From NCBI RefSeq assembly GCF_029360705.1, contig NZ_JARKMX010000001.1, positions 248,001 to 312,000 of the forward strand: 64,000 bases of DNA, written 5' to 3'. The translations under genes and the position numbers were made by a program. Each line of letters begins with the position of its first letter. Position 1 is the stretch's first letter. This DNA is from Paraflavitalea pollutisoli. GTDB lineage: Bacteria; Bacteroidota; Bacteroidia; Chitinophagales; Chitinophagaceae. The notes under the pieces were generated by a model. It searched no databases. It saw nothing but the letters and a program-made list of their open reading frames with translations, and was not told where the DNA came from. Below, piece by piece: positions 34,293 to 43,342 of the stretch.

Positions 34293-37271
34293 ATGAGCAA
34301 GATATTGACCCTCTTGATTTTATTGATTGGATTGGGAAGCGCCGCCCTGGCACAGAAGGGTGTTGTGAAAGGTAAGCTCGCCGATTCCACCTTTAAGGAA
34401 ATACTGTCCGACGCTACTGTTACCATATTGGATATCAAAGACTCTTCGATAGTCGCCTTTGTTATTTCCAACGCCAAAGGCGAATTCCAACTGAATAATA
34501 TTGATACCGGTTCTTTCCGGTTAACCGTTAGCTACCAGGGATACCAACCCATTTCCCGGCGTATCACCATCAAGACAGACGCACCGATCCTCGATCTTGC
34601 TACCCTATACATGGATAAAAAGTCGACCCTGCTAGATGAAGTGATCGTGGAGGCCCCACCGATCCAGGTCAAGAAGGATACGGTAGAGTTCAAAGCCAGT
34701 GCCTTCAAGACCAAGCCCAACTCCACCGCGGAAGACGTACTGAAAAAAGTGCCTGGTATGCAGGTGGATAAAGATGGTAATGTAAAAGCCCAGGGCGAAG
34801 ATGTTCAAAAGGTGTACGTCGATGGTAAAGAGTTTTTTGGCTCCGACCCCAAATTGGCTACCAAGAATATCACGGCCGATATGATCGAGTCGATCCAAGT
34901 ATTTGACGACATGAGTGATCAGGCCAGGTTTACCCGTATCGATGATGGTAGCCGTGCAAAAACTATCAACATTCGGTTGAAGAAAGATAAACGAAAAGGA
35001 TATTTCGGCCGCGCCGTTATGGGTGGTGGCTATAGTGAAGAAAACAAAGACTTCCGCTACGATGGAAGTTTCAACTTCAGCCGTTTTAATGGCGATCGCC
35101 GTATTTCGATCCTCGGCCAGGCCAACAACATCAATAAACAAAGCTTCAGCTTCAACGACATCTCTGGCGGCGGCGGCGGTGGATTTGGCGGTGGTGGATT
35201 TGGTGGCGGAGGTTTCGGCGGCTTCGGTGGCGGCGGCGGTGGTGGCTTCCGTGGCGGTGGTGGCGGCGGCGGTCGCGGTGGGATGGGCTTTGGCCTGTTG
35301 TCCAGTGGCGCTACCGGTGGTATCACCAAAACCTTGTCGGGAGGTATCAACTACACCGATAAATGGTCCCCCAAGATAGACGTTACCGGAAGTTATTTCT
35401 ATTCCAATACCAACAACCATGCTGAACAAACGATCCGTCAACAAACGGATCTCAGCAAAAGTCTTGGTGGTAAGGTTGTGCCCGACTCTGCCTCCGTGCA
35501 AACCGAACTGGCAGCTACAGATACCAAAAACCAAAACCACCGTTTTAGTCTGCGTTTGGAAGCAGCGATCGATTCCATGAACTCGATCCTGTATACCCCC
35601 ACGGCTACTATCCAACGGTCACAAACGTTCAATGAACAGATCGATACCATCTATCGGTATTCACCTGCCAACGGTGGCAACTACCGCGCGAATACCATCA
35701 ATACCGTGAGCAGCAATGAACGGGAGGGGTATAATATCAACAACAACCTGTTGTACCGCCGGAAATTCGTTAAGCCCGGAAGAACCTTTACCCTGGGCCT
35801 AAACAACAGTATTAATAATAATACCACCAATGGTCAGACCTGGTCACCCATACGCTCGTACGATTTTGCCGGTAATATCATCCAGGATTCACTCCAGGAC
35901 TTCATCAGCACGGCCAAGACCAAGTCGATGAATACGGTAGTGAGCACCTCGTACACCGAACCCATTGGGCACAACAAGATCCTGGAGTTGAACTATGCCT
36001 ATACCAATAGTCATAGCACATCTGACCGGGTAGCCTACAACTACGATAGCCTGGGCAGCAAAGGATACACTATCCTCAACCTGGCACAGACCAACTATTT
36101 CGAAAGCGATAACATCAAGCACCGTGGCGGCGCCAATTTCCGGATACAAACGACCAAGTATAATTTCCAGATTGGTGGTGCAGTCGAATACTCCGACATC
36201 ACTAACCATACCATTCGCCCGCTCACGGCGAGAGATACAACGGTGCAGCAGAGCTTTTTGAATTTCCAGCCCATTGCGCGCTTGAACTTCACCTTTACGC
36301 GTACCAAGAACCTGCGTATTTCTTATCAGGGACGCACCAACCAGCCCAGCATCAACCAATTGCAGGATGCTCCTGATTTCTCGAGCCAATTCTCCGTTAC
36401 CAATGGTAACCCGTTCCTGAAGCAAGAGTATTCCAACAACGTGAACGTAAACTATAGCTCGTTCAACATCTCTACTTTCAAGCTGTTTTCGGCCAACCTG
36501 AACTTCAGCAACACCAGCAATAAGATTGTTAACAACGTAGATACAGTTCCCGAAAGGTTCAAGAAATTCAACAACACACCAGGTGCACAATACATCGTTC
36601 CTGTGAACCTGAACGGGTCGTTCAATGCATCGTCTTTCATCACCCTGGGGCTGCCGCTGAAAGGTGTACTGAAAGGAAGTAACCTGAACTTCAACAACAA
36701 TGCCTCGTACAACCGCAACGCAGGTATCCAGTCGGGCCAAACCTACTTCACCAACAGCTTTGTAGTAACACAGACCGCCAGTGTGAACATCGATTACAAA
36801 GGCCTGAATGTAGGTGTGAATGGTAGCTTTACCTACAACAATATTACCTATTCCGGTAACTACAGCGGAGCAGCTGCGCAGACCTACTACACACAGAACT
36901 ATGGTCTCGACCTCAGCTATACCTTCCTGAAGAGAATTGTCTACTCGTCCGACTTTGACTATATCATCAACACAGGCCGCGGTGGCGGATTCGATCAGAA
37001 TATTCCGCTGTGGAATACCAGTATTGCCATGCAGGTGCTGAAGAATAAAAACGGAGAGATCAAGTTGTCCGTGAATGACCTGCTCAACCAGAACCAGAGC
37101 ATCAACCGCACAGTAGACGGTTTGAACATCAAGGATACCCGTTCGCTGGTGTTGAAGCGCTACTTCATGCTGACATTTACGTACAACCTCAACAGGGCCG
37201 GTCAGCAACAGCAACGTGGCCAGGGCGGACCTGGTGGAGAAATGCCCCGTCAGTTCAGAATGCGTAACTAA
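34293..37271 (+). CDS. Outer-membrane beta-barrel protein with Gly-rich insertion
   Basis: 992 aa, signal peptide ending LAQ. A CarboxypepD_reg-like domain covers about residues 22-105 (VVKGKLADSTFKEILSDATVTIL), then a plug-like region (VLKKVPGMQVDKDGNVKAQGEDVQKVYVDGKEFFG), then a barrel of the OMP_b-brl_3 type. Residues about 292-332 are almost only Gly with spaced Phe and Arg, a low-complexity loop absent from the paralogue at 38481. No partner SusD is present. Substrate is unknown; TonB dependence is likely but a clear TonB box was not identified. Confidence 0.9.
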   Translation: MSKILTLLILLIGLGSAALAQKGVVKGKLADSTFKEILSDATVTILDIKDSSIVAFVISNAKGEFQLNNIDTGSFRLTVSYQGYQPISRRITIKTDAPILDLATLYMDKKSTLLDEVIVEAPPIQVKKDTVEFKASAFKTKPNSTAEDVLKKVPGMQVDKDGNVKAQGEDVQKVYVDGKEFFGSDPKLATKNITADMIESIQVFDDMSDQARFTRIDDGSRAKTINIRLKKDKRKGYFGRAVMGGGYSEENKDFRYDGSFNFSRFNGDRRISILGQANNINKQSFSFNDISGGGGGGFGGGGFGGGGFGGFGGGGGGGFRGGGGGGGRGGMGFGLLSSGATGGITKTLSGGINYTDKWSPKIDVTGSYFYSNTNNHAEQTIRQQTDLSKSLGGKVVPDSASVQTELAATDTKNQNHRFSLRLEAAIDSMNSILYTPTATIQRSQTFNEQIDTIYRYSPANGGNYRANTINTVSSNEREGYNINNNLLYRRKFVKPGRTFTLGLNNSINNNTTNGQTWSPIRSYDFAGNIIQDSLQDFISTAKTKSMNTVVSTSYTEPIGHNKILELNYAYTNSHSTSDRVAYNYDSLGSKGYTILNLAQTNYFESDNIKHRGGANFRIQTTKYNFQIGGAVEYSDITNHTIRPLTARDTTVQQSFLNFQPIARLNFTFTRTKNLRISYQGRTNQPSINQLQDAPDFSSQFSVTNGNPFLKQEYSNNVNVNYSSFNISTFKLFSANLNFSNTSNKIVNNVDTVPERFKKFNNTPGAQYIVPVNLNGSFNASSFITLGLPLKGVLKGSNLNFNNNASYNRNAGIQSGQTYFTNSFVVTQTASVNIDYKGLNVGVNGSFTYNNITYSGNYSGAAAQTYYTQNYGLDLSYTFLKRIVYSSDFDYIINTGRGGGFDQNIPLWNTSIAMQVLKNKNGEIKLSVNDLLNQNQSINRTVDGLNIKDTRSLVLKRYFMLTFTYNLNRAGQQQQRGQGGPGGEMPRQFRMRN
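35168..35283 (+). repeat. Gly-rich low-complexity coding repeat
   Basis: Tandem GGC/GGT codons interrupted by TTT/TTC encode GGGF-type units inside the outer-membrane protein. Repeat-driven length change is plausible. Confidence 0.8.
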
Positions 37272-37300
37272 AAGGAATTTCCCCCTTCACATAGTAGCAG

Positions 37301-37319
37301 GCCTCCTTCGGGAGGCTTT
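37301..37319 (+). terminator. Terminator of the Gly-rich outer-membrane protein gene
   Basis: GCCTCC-TTCG-GGAGGC hairpin at 37301-37316 followed by TTT and T-rich sequence. Confidence 0.75.
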
Positions 37320-37348
37320 GCTGTTTTATAGGATGCCCCGGCCAGGAT

Positions 37349-37380
37349 AAAAACAAAAGCCCCCCGTTTACACAGGGGGC
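37349..37380 (-). terminator. Minus-strand intrinsic terminator
   Basis: GCCCCC (37359-37364) pairs with GGGGGC (37375-37380). Read on the minus strand the stem is followed by CTTTTGTTTTT. It has no T-run on the plus strand, so it implies a minus-strand transcript from the right. Confidence 0.65.
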
Positions 37381-37481
37381 CAGCACATACTGATTGTGGT
37401 TTCAGAGGTAAGTGCTGAACTATATGAACCTGGCAATGCGCCGCAGTAAGCACGCCTGGTGGTTGTCATGCACTGAATTGG

Positions 37482-37652
37482 TTAGTGTTGGTGTAAACGG
37501 TATTTAGTAATGGGAGAAGATATGGGAGACCTGCCAACCATCAGAACGGCTAAAAAGCTTCTGACGATCCGGACAATGTTGGAAGACGGGCGGTAGATAT
37601 CTTTATGGATCCTGGCCCGGCGGGTGTCATAATACATGGTATTTTTCTGCAT
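37482..37652 (-). CDS. Candidate small basic protein, 56 aa
   Basis: A frame from ATG at 37652 to TAA at 37482, too short for usual cut-offs. It starts MQKNTMYYDTRRARIHKDIY, has an Arg-rich centre and a short hydrophobic stretch (SFLAVLMVG). The minus-strand terminator 102 bp beyond its stop supports transcription of this strand. No family is recognised, and codon evidence at this length is weak. Confidence 0.4.
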   Translation of the reverse strand: MQKNTMYYDTRRARIHKDIYRPSSNIVRIVRSFLAVLMVGRSPISSPITKYRLHQH

Positions 37653-37797
37653 GGAATAGTGGATTTAGGAACAAAAGTTTAGGATTAACCCACATTCAAC
37701 GACGCTTTAATTGTTTTATTGTGTACCCCGCAAAAAAGTAGATTTCCTATTCCATCTGACCGACGGAATGTGTACTTTTCGTTAATAAATCCGTTCC

Positions 37798-38361
37798 ATG
37801 AAAAAGATATTCCTGCTCCTGTGGTTAGCTGCCTGCAGCGTTTCCGGTCAAGCGCAGGGCGTTTTTAGCACAAAAACCACCACCGCACTCCAAAAGGTCA
37901 TTGAAGATTATCCCAACCGGTTCAGGAACATAAAAGGTGATCGCCTGGCCGAGCATACCCGGACTGTCGATTACCACTCACGTGTCGTCATTGCGGGTGC
38001 CGCCAATCCCGTTATTACTCAATACAGCACCTCCCCCAAAGAACAATTTGCGTGGAGCTGCGAGCTGGCACGATCAGATAGCTTTGAAAGAGCCAGGACT
38101 ACTTTCCAGGACCTGTTCAACCAGATCTCCAATACCATCATCAAGATAGAGGGCGAAAAGCCTTTCATTCTGAACGGAAAATACCAGGTGCCCGAAGCTG
38201 GTAAGAAACTCCATGCAGTGCGGTTCGAATTACTTTCGGCCCCCGAAGCGGTGCTGACCCTCAAAGTAGAGCTGACGCTGCAATACACCACCGAGTGGAA
38301 GATCATACTGGCTGTGTATGACCAGGAGAAACAATATGATGTAGCCATGCAACAGCCCTGA
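37798..38361 (+). CDS. Secreted protein of unknown function (187 aa)
   Basis: Signal peptide about residues 1-20 (AACSVSGQAQ); the Cys is not in a convincing lipobox. The mature part is alpha/beta with regular strands (KLHAVRFELLSAPEAVLTLKVEL) and no recognised family or catalytic motif. It lies between two paralogous outer-membrane proteins on the same strand, 119 bp before the second, so it may work at the envelope with them. Confidence 0.75.
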   Translation: MKKIFLLLWLAACSVSGQAQGVFSTKTTTALQKVIEDYPNRFRNIKGDRLAEHTRTVDYHSRVVIAGAANPVITQYSTSPKEQFAWSCELARSDSFERARTTFQDLFNQISNTIIKIEGEKPFILNGKYQVPEAGKKLHAVRFELLSAPEAVLTLKVELTLQYTTEWKIILAVYDQEKQYDVAMQQP

Positions 38362-38480
38362 CTGGTAACCCCGCGCATTATTTATTAACCTTCATTAACA
38401 TTAAAGCAAGGCTGGTTAACCTGCTTTCCATGCCGGTACTAATAATTTCGTAGCACTAAATCTTCGAAAAAAGAACCGGC

Positions 38481-41300
38481 ATGAAAAACGTCTACCTGCT
38501 TATAATAACCTGTCTTGGCTGTTTGGCTGCGATGGGGCAAAAGAACGGATCGGTAAAGGGTGTGCTTTACGATACTGTGGCCAAACAACCGGTGGTCTCC
38601 GCTACCATCACCATCCTGCAGAAAAAGGATTCGGCCCTGATTTCATTCACCATGTCCGATAGCAAGGGCCGGTTTGAAGTATCCGGTCTGGCCAATGGGG
38701 ACTACCGGCTGCTGATCACCCATGTTAATTACCACGGCAGCAATAAATACTTTTCGATAGCGGATGCCCATAAGAACAATGACCTGGGAAACGTGGTCAT
38801 GCGTGACGCCTCGCAAATGCTCGACGAGGTGGTGGTCACTGCCGAAGCACCGCCTGTAACACTTATCGGCGATACGGTCCAATACAATGCCGGCTCCTTT
38901 AAAACCCCACCTAACGCCAATGTAGAACAACTGCTGAAGAAGATGCCGGGCATCCAGGTAGAAAAGGATGGAACCGTAAAAGCACAGGGGCAGGAAGTAA
39001 AGCGGGTACTGGTTGATGGCAAAGAGTTCTTTGGCGCAGACCCCAAGATCGCCACCAAAAACCTGCCATCCGATGCCGTAGATAAGGTGCAGGTCTACGA
39101 TAAAACCAGCGACGCTGCCCAGCTCACTGGCTTCGATGACGGCAATAGCGAAAAGACCATCAACCTCAAACTTAAAAAAGACAAGAAGAAAGGCCTTTTC
39201 GGGAAAGCATCTGTGGGCGGAGGTACCGCAGACCGCTATGAGGGCCGTTTCAACGTCAACTCCTTTAAAGGCGCGCGGCAACTGTCGGTGATCGGGTTGG
39301 GCAACAATACCAATGCGGAAGGCTTTTCATTCAGTGACATGCTAAGTTTCTCCGGGGCATTAAACAATGCACGGCAGAATGGCGGGGTCATCACCCTTTC
39401 GGGCAGCGAGGCTGCCATGGCCGGATTTTCTGGTCTCAATAACAACAACAGTATTCGCACCATCTGGGGAGGTGGCCTCAACTACAACAATATCATCGGC
39501 AACAATACAGACTTCACGAGCAACTATTTCTACAACAGGTATAGCCCGATGATCGAAAAAGAAACCCAGCAACAAAACTTCCTGCCAGATGGCTCCACGT
39601 TAACCCGCCTGGCCAATAGCGTTACCAACAATACCAACAACAGTCACCGGGTTAACCTCGGCGCAGACATCCGGCTTGATTCTTTCCATTCCATTAAGAT
39701 CTCGCCTTCGCTGGGCTACCAATCGTCTGAGAACAACGTAGCCAGCCGGTATGCTACCCGCAACCAGAACGGTGTGCTGGCCAATGAAGGATTCAACAAC
39801 AGTTTGTCTAATAGCAATGGCTATAATTTCCGCAACGATATCCTGTTTCGGAAACGCTTCCGCACCCGGGGCCGCACCTTATCACTCAGCTTGCAGACCA
39901 ATTTAAATGCCAGCGATGGAGACGGAGAGCAGTTGTCGGTCAATAAATTCTTCAACCCCGATGGTACTGCTTTGAGGACCGATTCCATCAACCAGCACAA
40001 CGCATCCAGCAACGACCTGCGTAGTTATAATATACGGGCGGTTTATACAGAGCCCATTATGAAGAATACCTTGCTCGAGTTCAGTGTCAGCAATAGCCAG
40101 AGCAAAAGCACCTCCGAGAAGACGACCTGGGATTATAACAAGCTCAGCGGAAAACATGATGCCATCAATGAAGACCTGTCCAATCATTACGAGAATACCT
40201 ATGGCTTCACCAATGCAGGTATCCGCTGGCGCAGTCAGTTTAAGAAATGGAATTTTGCAATAGGTGGCAACTGGCAAAAGGCAGACCTGGAAGGAAGTAT
40301 CATTGCGGGCACCAAAGACAGCCTCATCAACCAAACCTTTAACAATGTGCTACCCAGCGCACGGTTCCAGTACAACTTCACCAAGTTCAAGAACCTGCAG
40401 ATCAATTACAACACCAGCACCAACCAGCCCACGATGACCCAATTGTCACCGGTACCGGATATCAGCAATCCCCTCAATATCCGGGATGGTAATGCTTCTT
40501 TGAAACAGGAGTATACACAAATGGCCAGTATTAATTTTATGTCGGTAAACCCGTTCAAAAACAGGAACCTTTTTGCCTTCGTCAACCTACGGCAAACCAA
40601 CAATAAGATCGTCAACTACGATACCATCAATGCCCAGGGGGTGAAGCGAACAAGGCCAGTCAACGTCGACGGTGTGTACAATGTGAATGGCAGTATTAGT
40701 GTGGGATTACCAGTACGTTTCCTGAAAGGCTCGGTGAATGTATCTTCTAATTTTGGTTATGACCGGGGCAAGCAATTCATCAACGGGGTGGGTAATACAA
40801 TCAATACCGCAACAGCCGGCCCCTCCATCCGGGTAGACATGAACCCCAGTACTAAATTTGATGTGTCGCTGAATGCAGGCATCAACTATAACCGCAGTTC
40901 CTATTCCCTGCAATCCAGCCTCAACACCACTTATTTTTCACAGAACTATGGCAGTGAGGTCAACTGGCAATTGCCCAAAAGCTTCTACTTCAACACAGAA
41001 TTCTCCTATACTGTCAACAACCGGCTGGCCAATGGATTCAACCTGCGTGTGCCGTTGTGGAATGCCTCCATCAGCAAGCAGTTTCTGCGGTTCAATCGCG
41101 GTGAGCTGAAGTTGTCGGCCTTCGATATCCTGAATGAAAACGTCAACGTAAGCCGGAGCAGCAATCAGAATTACATAGAGGATAGCCGCATCACTACCTT
41201 GCGCAGGTATTTCCTGCTGTCCTTTACTTATAGCCTCAGCAAGATGGGCCTTGGCCCTGCAGGAGGGGCAGGTGGTAATGGCATTCGTATTACCCGTTAA
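38481..41300 (+). CDS. Outer-membrane beta-barrel protein, paralogue of 34293-37271
   Basis: 939 aa, signal peptide ending MGQ. Same layout as the upstream paralogue: CarboxypepD_reg-like domain (SVKGVLYDTVAKQPVVSATITIL, about residues 22-105), plug-like region with LLKKMPGIQVEKDGTVKAQGQEVKRVLVDGKEFFG, then an OMP_b-brl_3-type barrel ending in FLLSFTYSLSK. The Gly-rich loop of the paralogue is replaced by an Asn/Ser/Ala-rich segment. The pair looks like an old tandem duplication with the 187-aa gene between. Terminator at 41334. Confidence 0.9.
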   Translation: MKNVYLLIITCLGCLAAMGQKNGSVKGVLYDTVAKQPVVSATITILQKKDSALISFTMSDSKGRFEVSGLANGDYRLLITHVNYHGSNKYFSIADAHKNNDLGNVVMRDASQMLDEVVVTAEAPPVTLIGDTVQYNAGSFKTPPNANVEQLLKKMPGIQVEKDGTVKAQGQEVKRVLVDGKEFFGADPKIATKNLPSDAVDKVQVYDKTSDAAQLTGFDDGNSEKTINLKLKKDKKKGLFGKASVGGGTADRYEGRFNVNSFKGARQLSVIGLGNNTNAEGFSFSDMLSFSGALNNARQNGGVITLSGSEAAMAGFSGLNNNNSIRTIWGGGLNYNNIIGNNTDFTSNYFYNRYSPMIEKETQQQNFLPDGSTLTRLANSVTNNTNNSHRVNLGADIRLDSFHSIKISPSLGYQSSENNVASRYATRNQNGVLANEGFNNSLSNSNGYNFRNDILFRKRFRTRGRTLSLSLQTNLNASDGDGEQLSVNKFFNPDGTALRTDSINQHNASSNDLRSYNIRAVYTEPIMKNTLLEFSVSNSQSKSTSEKTTWDYNKLSGKHDAINEDLSNHYENTYGFTNAGIRWRSQFKKWNFAIGGNWQKADLEGSIIAGTKDSLINQTFNNVLPSARFQYNFTKFKNLQINYNTSTNQPTMTQLSPVPDISNPLNIRDGNASLKQEYTQMASINFMSVNPFKNRNLFAFVNLRQTNNKIVNYDTINAQGVKRTRPVNVDGVYNVNGSISVGLPVRFLKGSVNVSSNFGYDRGKQFINGVGNTINTATAGPSIRVDMNPSTKFDVSLNAGINYNRSSYSLQSSLNTTYFSQNYGSEVNWQLPKSFYFNTEFSYTVNNRLANGFNLRVPLWNASISKQFLRFNRGELKLSAFDILNENVNVSRSSNQNYIEDSRITTLRRYFLLSFTYSLSKMGLGPAGGAGGNGIRITR

Positions 41301-41333
41301 GTATAGCCAGAAAACAACCCTTACACCATCCAG

Positions 41334-41365
41334 CCAGGCCCGCCATCGCGGGCCTGGTGCTTTTT
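41334..41365 (+). terminator. Terminator of the second outer-membrane protein gene
   Basis: Perfect 10-bp stem (41334-41343 with 41348-41357), 4-nt loop, then GTGC and five T. Confidence 0.85.
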
Positions 41366-41377
41366 AGTATATAAGTT

Positions 41378-41407
41378 TTGCCGGTTGGGCAAACAATAAT
41401 ACTTTTG
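41378..41407 (+). promoter_or_regulatory. Promoter of the TPP-riboswitch operon
   Basis: TTG at 41378-41380 (within TTTTG), a 19-nt spacer, TACTTTTG at 41400-41407. Transcription should begin near 41412, just before the riboswitch. Confidence 0.65.
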
Positions 41408-41413
41408 ACTACA

Positions 41414-41492
41414 CATGCATCGGGGTGCCTGAACAAGGCTGAGATGATACCCGGGAACCTGATCTGGTTAATACCAGCGGAGGAAATGCAAC
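41414..41492 (+). promoter_or_regulatory. TPP (THI-box) riboswitch
   Basis: All core elements are readable: GGGGTGCC (41422-41429), AAGGCTGAGATGATACCC around 41435-41452, AACCTGATCTGGTTAATACC (41456-41475) and CAGCGGAGGAAATGCA. P1 forms from TGCAT (41416-41420) and ATGCA (41486-41490). The pyrimidine-sensor CTGAGA and pyrophosphate-sensor regions are intact. The class binds thiamine pyrophosphate and usually represses. Confidence 0.96.
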
Positions 41493-41560
41493 AGGCTCGT
41501 CGTATATTTTATTAATATAGTAAGCCACATTTCCTGCACAGGTAATGTGGCTTTTGTTTT
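41481..41560 (+). terminator. Riboswitch expression platform: antiterminator and terminator
   Basis: Terminator: AAGCCACAT (41522-41530) pairs with ATGTGGCTT (41545-41553), followed by a T-rich run. Antiterminator: AGGAAATG (41481-41488, the 3' side of the aptamer and P1) is complementary to CATTTCCT (41528-41535), which overlaps the 5' arm of the terminator. With TPP bound, P1 forms and the terminator is free, so expression stops. Confidence 0.8.
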
Positions 41561-41576
41561 AACAAAATACGGCGAT

Positions 41577-42281
41577 ATGGATATACAACACTTTACTACC
41601 GACCTTACCAACTGGCAGGGGCGTAAGGAATGGTTCTTCAACCGCGAGCATACCGACACTTATGAACAATGGTATGAAGGCCGCTATAAAAGGGCCGAAA
41701 TATGGCAGAAGAAAGTCATCGGTGGCCTCATCAAAAAAGACAACCGCGTAAAAACCTTATTGGAGTTTGGTTGCGGCACTACCCGCTTCACACGATGGTG
41801 GCACCAGATCGGCATCGAGGCAACCGGCGGCGATATCTCTCCTTTCATGTTGGGGCAAGGTGTTCACCTGTTTGATGGAAACCTCGTGCTGGCCGACTCA
41901 CACCACATGCCATTCAAAGACCACACATTCGATGCGCTTGCTTTCATCACCACCTTCGAGTATTACCGCGATCCGGTAAAAGTAATCCGTGAGGCAGCCC
42001 GGGTAGGGAAGTACGGTATCGTATTCGGCATGATGAACCGCAACTCTACCAAAGTCGTCAGACGAAGGGTGCAACAACTGTTTGGGAAGAATCCATTCTA
42101 CATCACAGCTACTTTTTATACACCCGCTGCTTTGAGCGCAGTGATCCGCGAGGCTTTGCAAGGCAGGGACTATTCGATTGAGTGGACCTGTACTGGATTG
42201 CCTGCCTGGTTTCCTGTACAACAATGGGGTGTTCCGTATGGAGATTTCTTTGGCCTGCACGTTCAATTCAATGACGTATGA
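41577..42281 (+). CDS. Class I SAM-dependent methyltransferase, TPP-riboswitch operon
   Basis: 234 aa, cytosolic. Motif I is LLEFGCGTTRF near residue 63, motif II GGDIS, then ADSHHMPFKDHTFDALAFITTFEYY as in UbiE/methyltransferase-11 proteins. The start at 41577 follows the riboswitch terminator; an upstream GTG frame begins inside the terminator stem. Its stop overlaps the next gene's start (ATGA). No thiamine-pathway enzyme of this class is standard, so its substrate is open. The Trm112-like gene at the end of the operon may encode its partner. It is repressed by TPP as the first gene after the riboswitch. Confidence 0.9.
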   Translation: MDIQHFTTDLTNWQGRKEWFFNREHTDTYEQWYEGRYKRAEIWQKKVIGGLIKKDNRVKTLLEFGCGTTRFTRWWHQIGIEATGGDISPFMLGQGVHLFDGNLVLADSHHMPFKDHTFDALAFITTFEYYRDPVKVIREAARVGKYGIVFGMMNRNSTKVVRRRVQQLFGKNPFYITATFYTPAALSAVIREALQGRDYSIEWTCTGLPAWFPVQQWGVPYGDFFGLHVQFNDV

Positions 42282-43342
42282 CAGCCCTCTTTTCCAGTGG
42301 CGGTAAGATCGTTGACGCCAGTTTTCAGCGTACCATCTACCCGCAATGTGGTACGCCGCGAAACGAAGTGGTGGCAGGTCCTGCATATGGCGTAGATGTA
42401 TCCATCATTCAGCTGCCCAATGGGCTGGATATGGCGCTTACCAGCGACCCGCTATCGCTGATCCCCACACTTGGTTTGCAGGAGTCGGCCTGGTTGTCGG
42501 TACACCTGATGGCGAATGATATGGCCACTACGGGCGTTGCTCCCATGTATGCCCAGTTGGTATTAAACCTTCCCGAGCATACGACCATGCAGCAATTCGA
42601 AACTTACTGGCAGCATATTCACCAGTATTGTGCCGGCATCGGCGTGGCGATCACAGGTGGACATACCGGCCTGGCTGTTGGGCAACATTCTACACTGGCA
42701 GGCGGCGGTACCATGGTGGCCATAGCGCCGGCAGGTACGATGTTGTTGAGCAGCTATGCCCAACCAGGCGACACCATTGTGCTTACCCAGGAAGCGGCGA
42801 TGCTTTCAACGGCCATACTCGCCATGAGCTTTCCCAACATAGTACAAGACCAATGTGGCCAGGAAAATTACCTGCATGCCTGTGACATGTTTTATAAAAC
42901 CAGTTCGCTGGAAGCAGGACTGGCGGCTGCGGCTTTTAATACCTGTGACCGTGGTGTTTCGGCCATGCACGATGTAACCGAAGGAGGTGTGCTGGGGGCT
43001 ATCTACGAGATGGCGCAAGCTGCTGGCCTCGGTGCAACCGTCGATGCCGACAGGATTCCCGTGGGGGTGGCACAGCAAACTATTGCCCGGTTATTTGACT
43101 TAGATCCTTTGTACATCGTTGGGGCAGGTGCGATGATCATGTCAGTTGCCCCGGATGAAGCGGAAAACCTGATCCATTCGCTGAGCGGGAAAGGTATCCG
43201 GGCAACAGCCATCGGGTCTTTTACCAGTAGCAAATCGGTCAACCTCACCCGACATGGCAGCGGACCAGAGCTATGGAAGTATCCTGGTGCCGACCCCTAC
43301 TGGGCAGCCTATTGTAACGCACTCAACAACGGATGGACATGA
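42278..43342 (+). CDS. AIR synthase-related protein (PurM/HypE/ThiL-like)
   Basis: 354 aa. The PurM/SelD/HypE/ThiL two-domain ATP-binding fold is indicated by DMALTSDPLSLIPTLGLQESAWLSVHLMANDMATTGVAP, where the Asp and NDMAT correspond to the NDLA metal/ATP motif, and by ITGGHTG and AMHDVTEGGVLGAIYEMA. Members phosphorylate or activate amide, carbamoyl or phosphate groups with ATP. It is not a typical ThiL: the N-terminal D-D motif is not clear and sequence is closer to generic AIRS-related proteins. It overlaps both neighbours by 4 and 10 bp, so translation is coupled. Substrate is unknown. Confidence 0.88.
   Translation: MTALFSSGGKIVDASFQRTIYPQCGTPRNEVVAGPAYGVDVSIIQLPNGLDMALTSDPLSLIPTLGLQESAWLSVHLMANDMATTGVAPMYAQLVLNLPEHTTMQQFETYWQHIHQYCAGIGVAITGGHTGLAVGQHSTLAGGGTMVAIAPAGTMLLSSYAQPGDTIVLTQEAAMLSTAILAMSFPNIVQDQCGQENYLHACDMFYKTSSLEAGLAAAAFNTCDRGVSAMHDVTEGGVLGAIYEMAQAAGLGATVDADRIPVGVAQQTIARLFDLDPLYIVGAGAMIMSVAPDEAENLIHSLSGKGIRATAIGSFTSSKSVNLTRHGSGPELWKYPGADPYWAAYCNALNNGWT

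Larger units (their letters stand above)
37272..37797. other. Intergenic region of 526 bp with a small minus-strand gene
   Basis: It contains the plus-strand terminator at 37301-37319, a minus-strand terminator at 37349-37380, and a 56-codon minus-strand ORF at 37482-37652. Immediately before 37798 a near -7 box TACTTTTC (37773-37780) is seen. Confidence 0.5.

Noticed and set aside
35889-37214. Minus-strand 441-codon frame under the outer-membrane protein
   Set aside because: Antisense shadow of a well-supported barrel gene.
41481-41492. AGGAAATG as a Shine-Dalgarno sequence for the methyltransferase gene
   Set aside because: It is about 90 bp from the start codon and belongs to the riboswitch aptamer and antiterminator.
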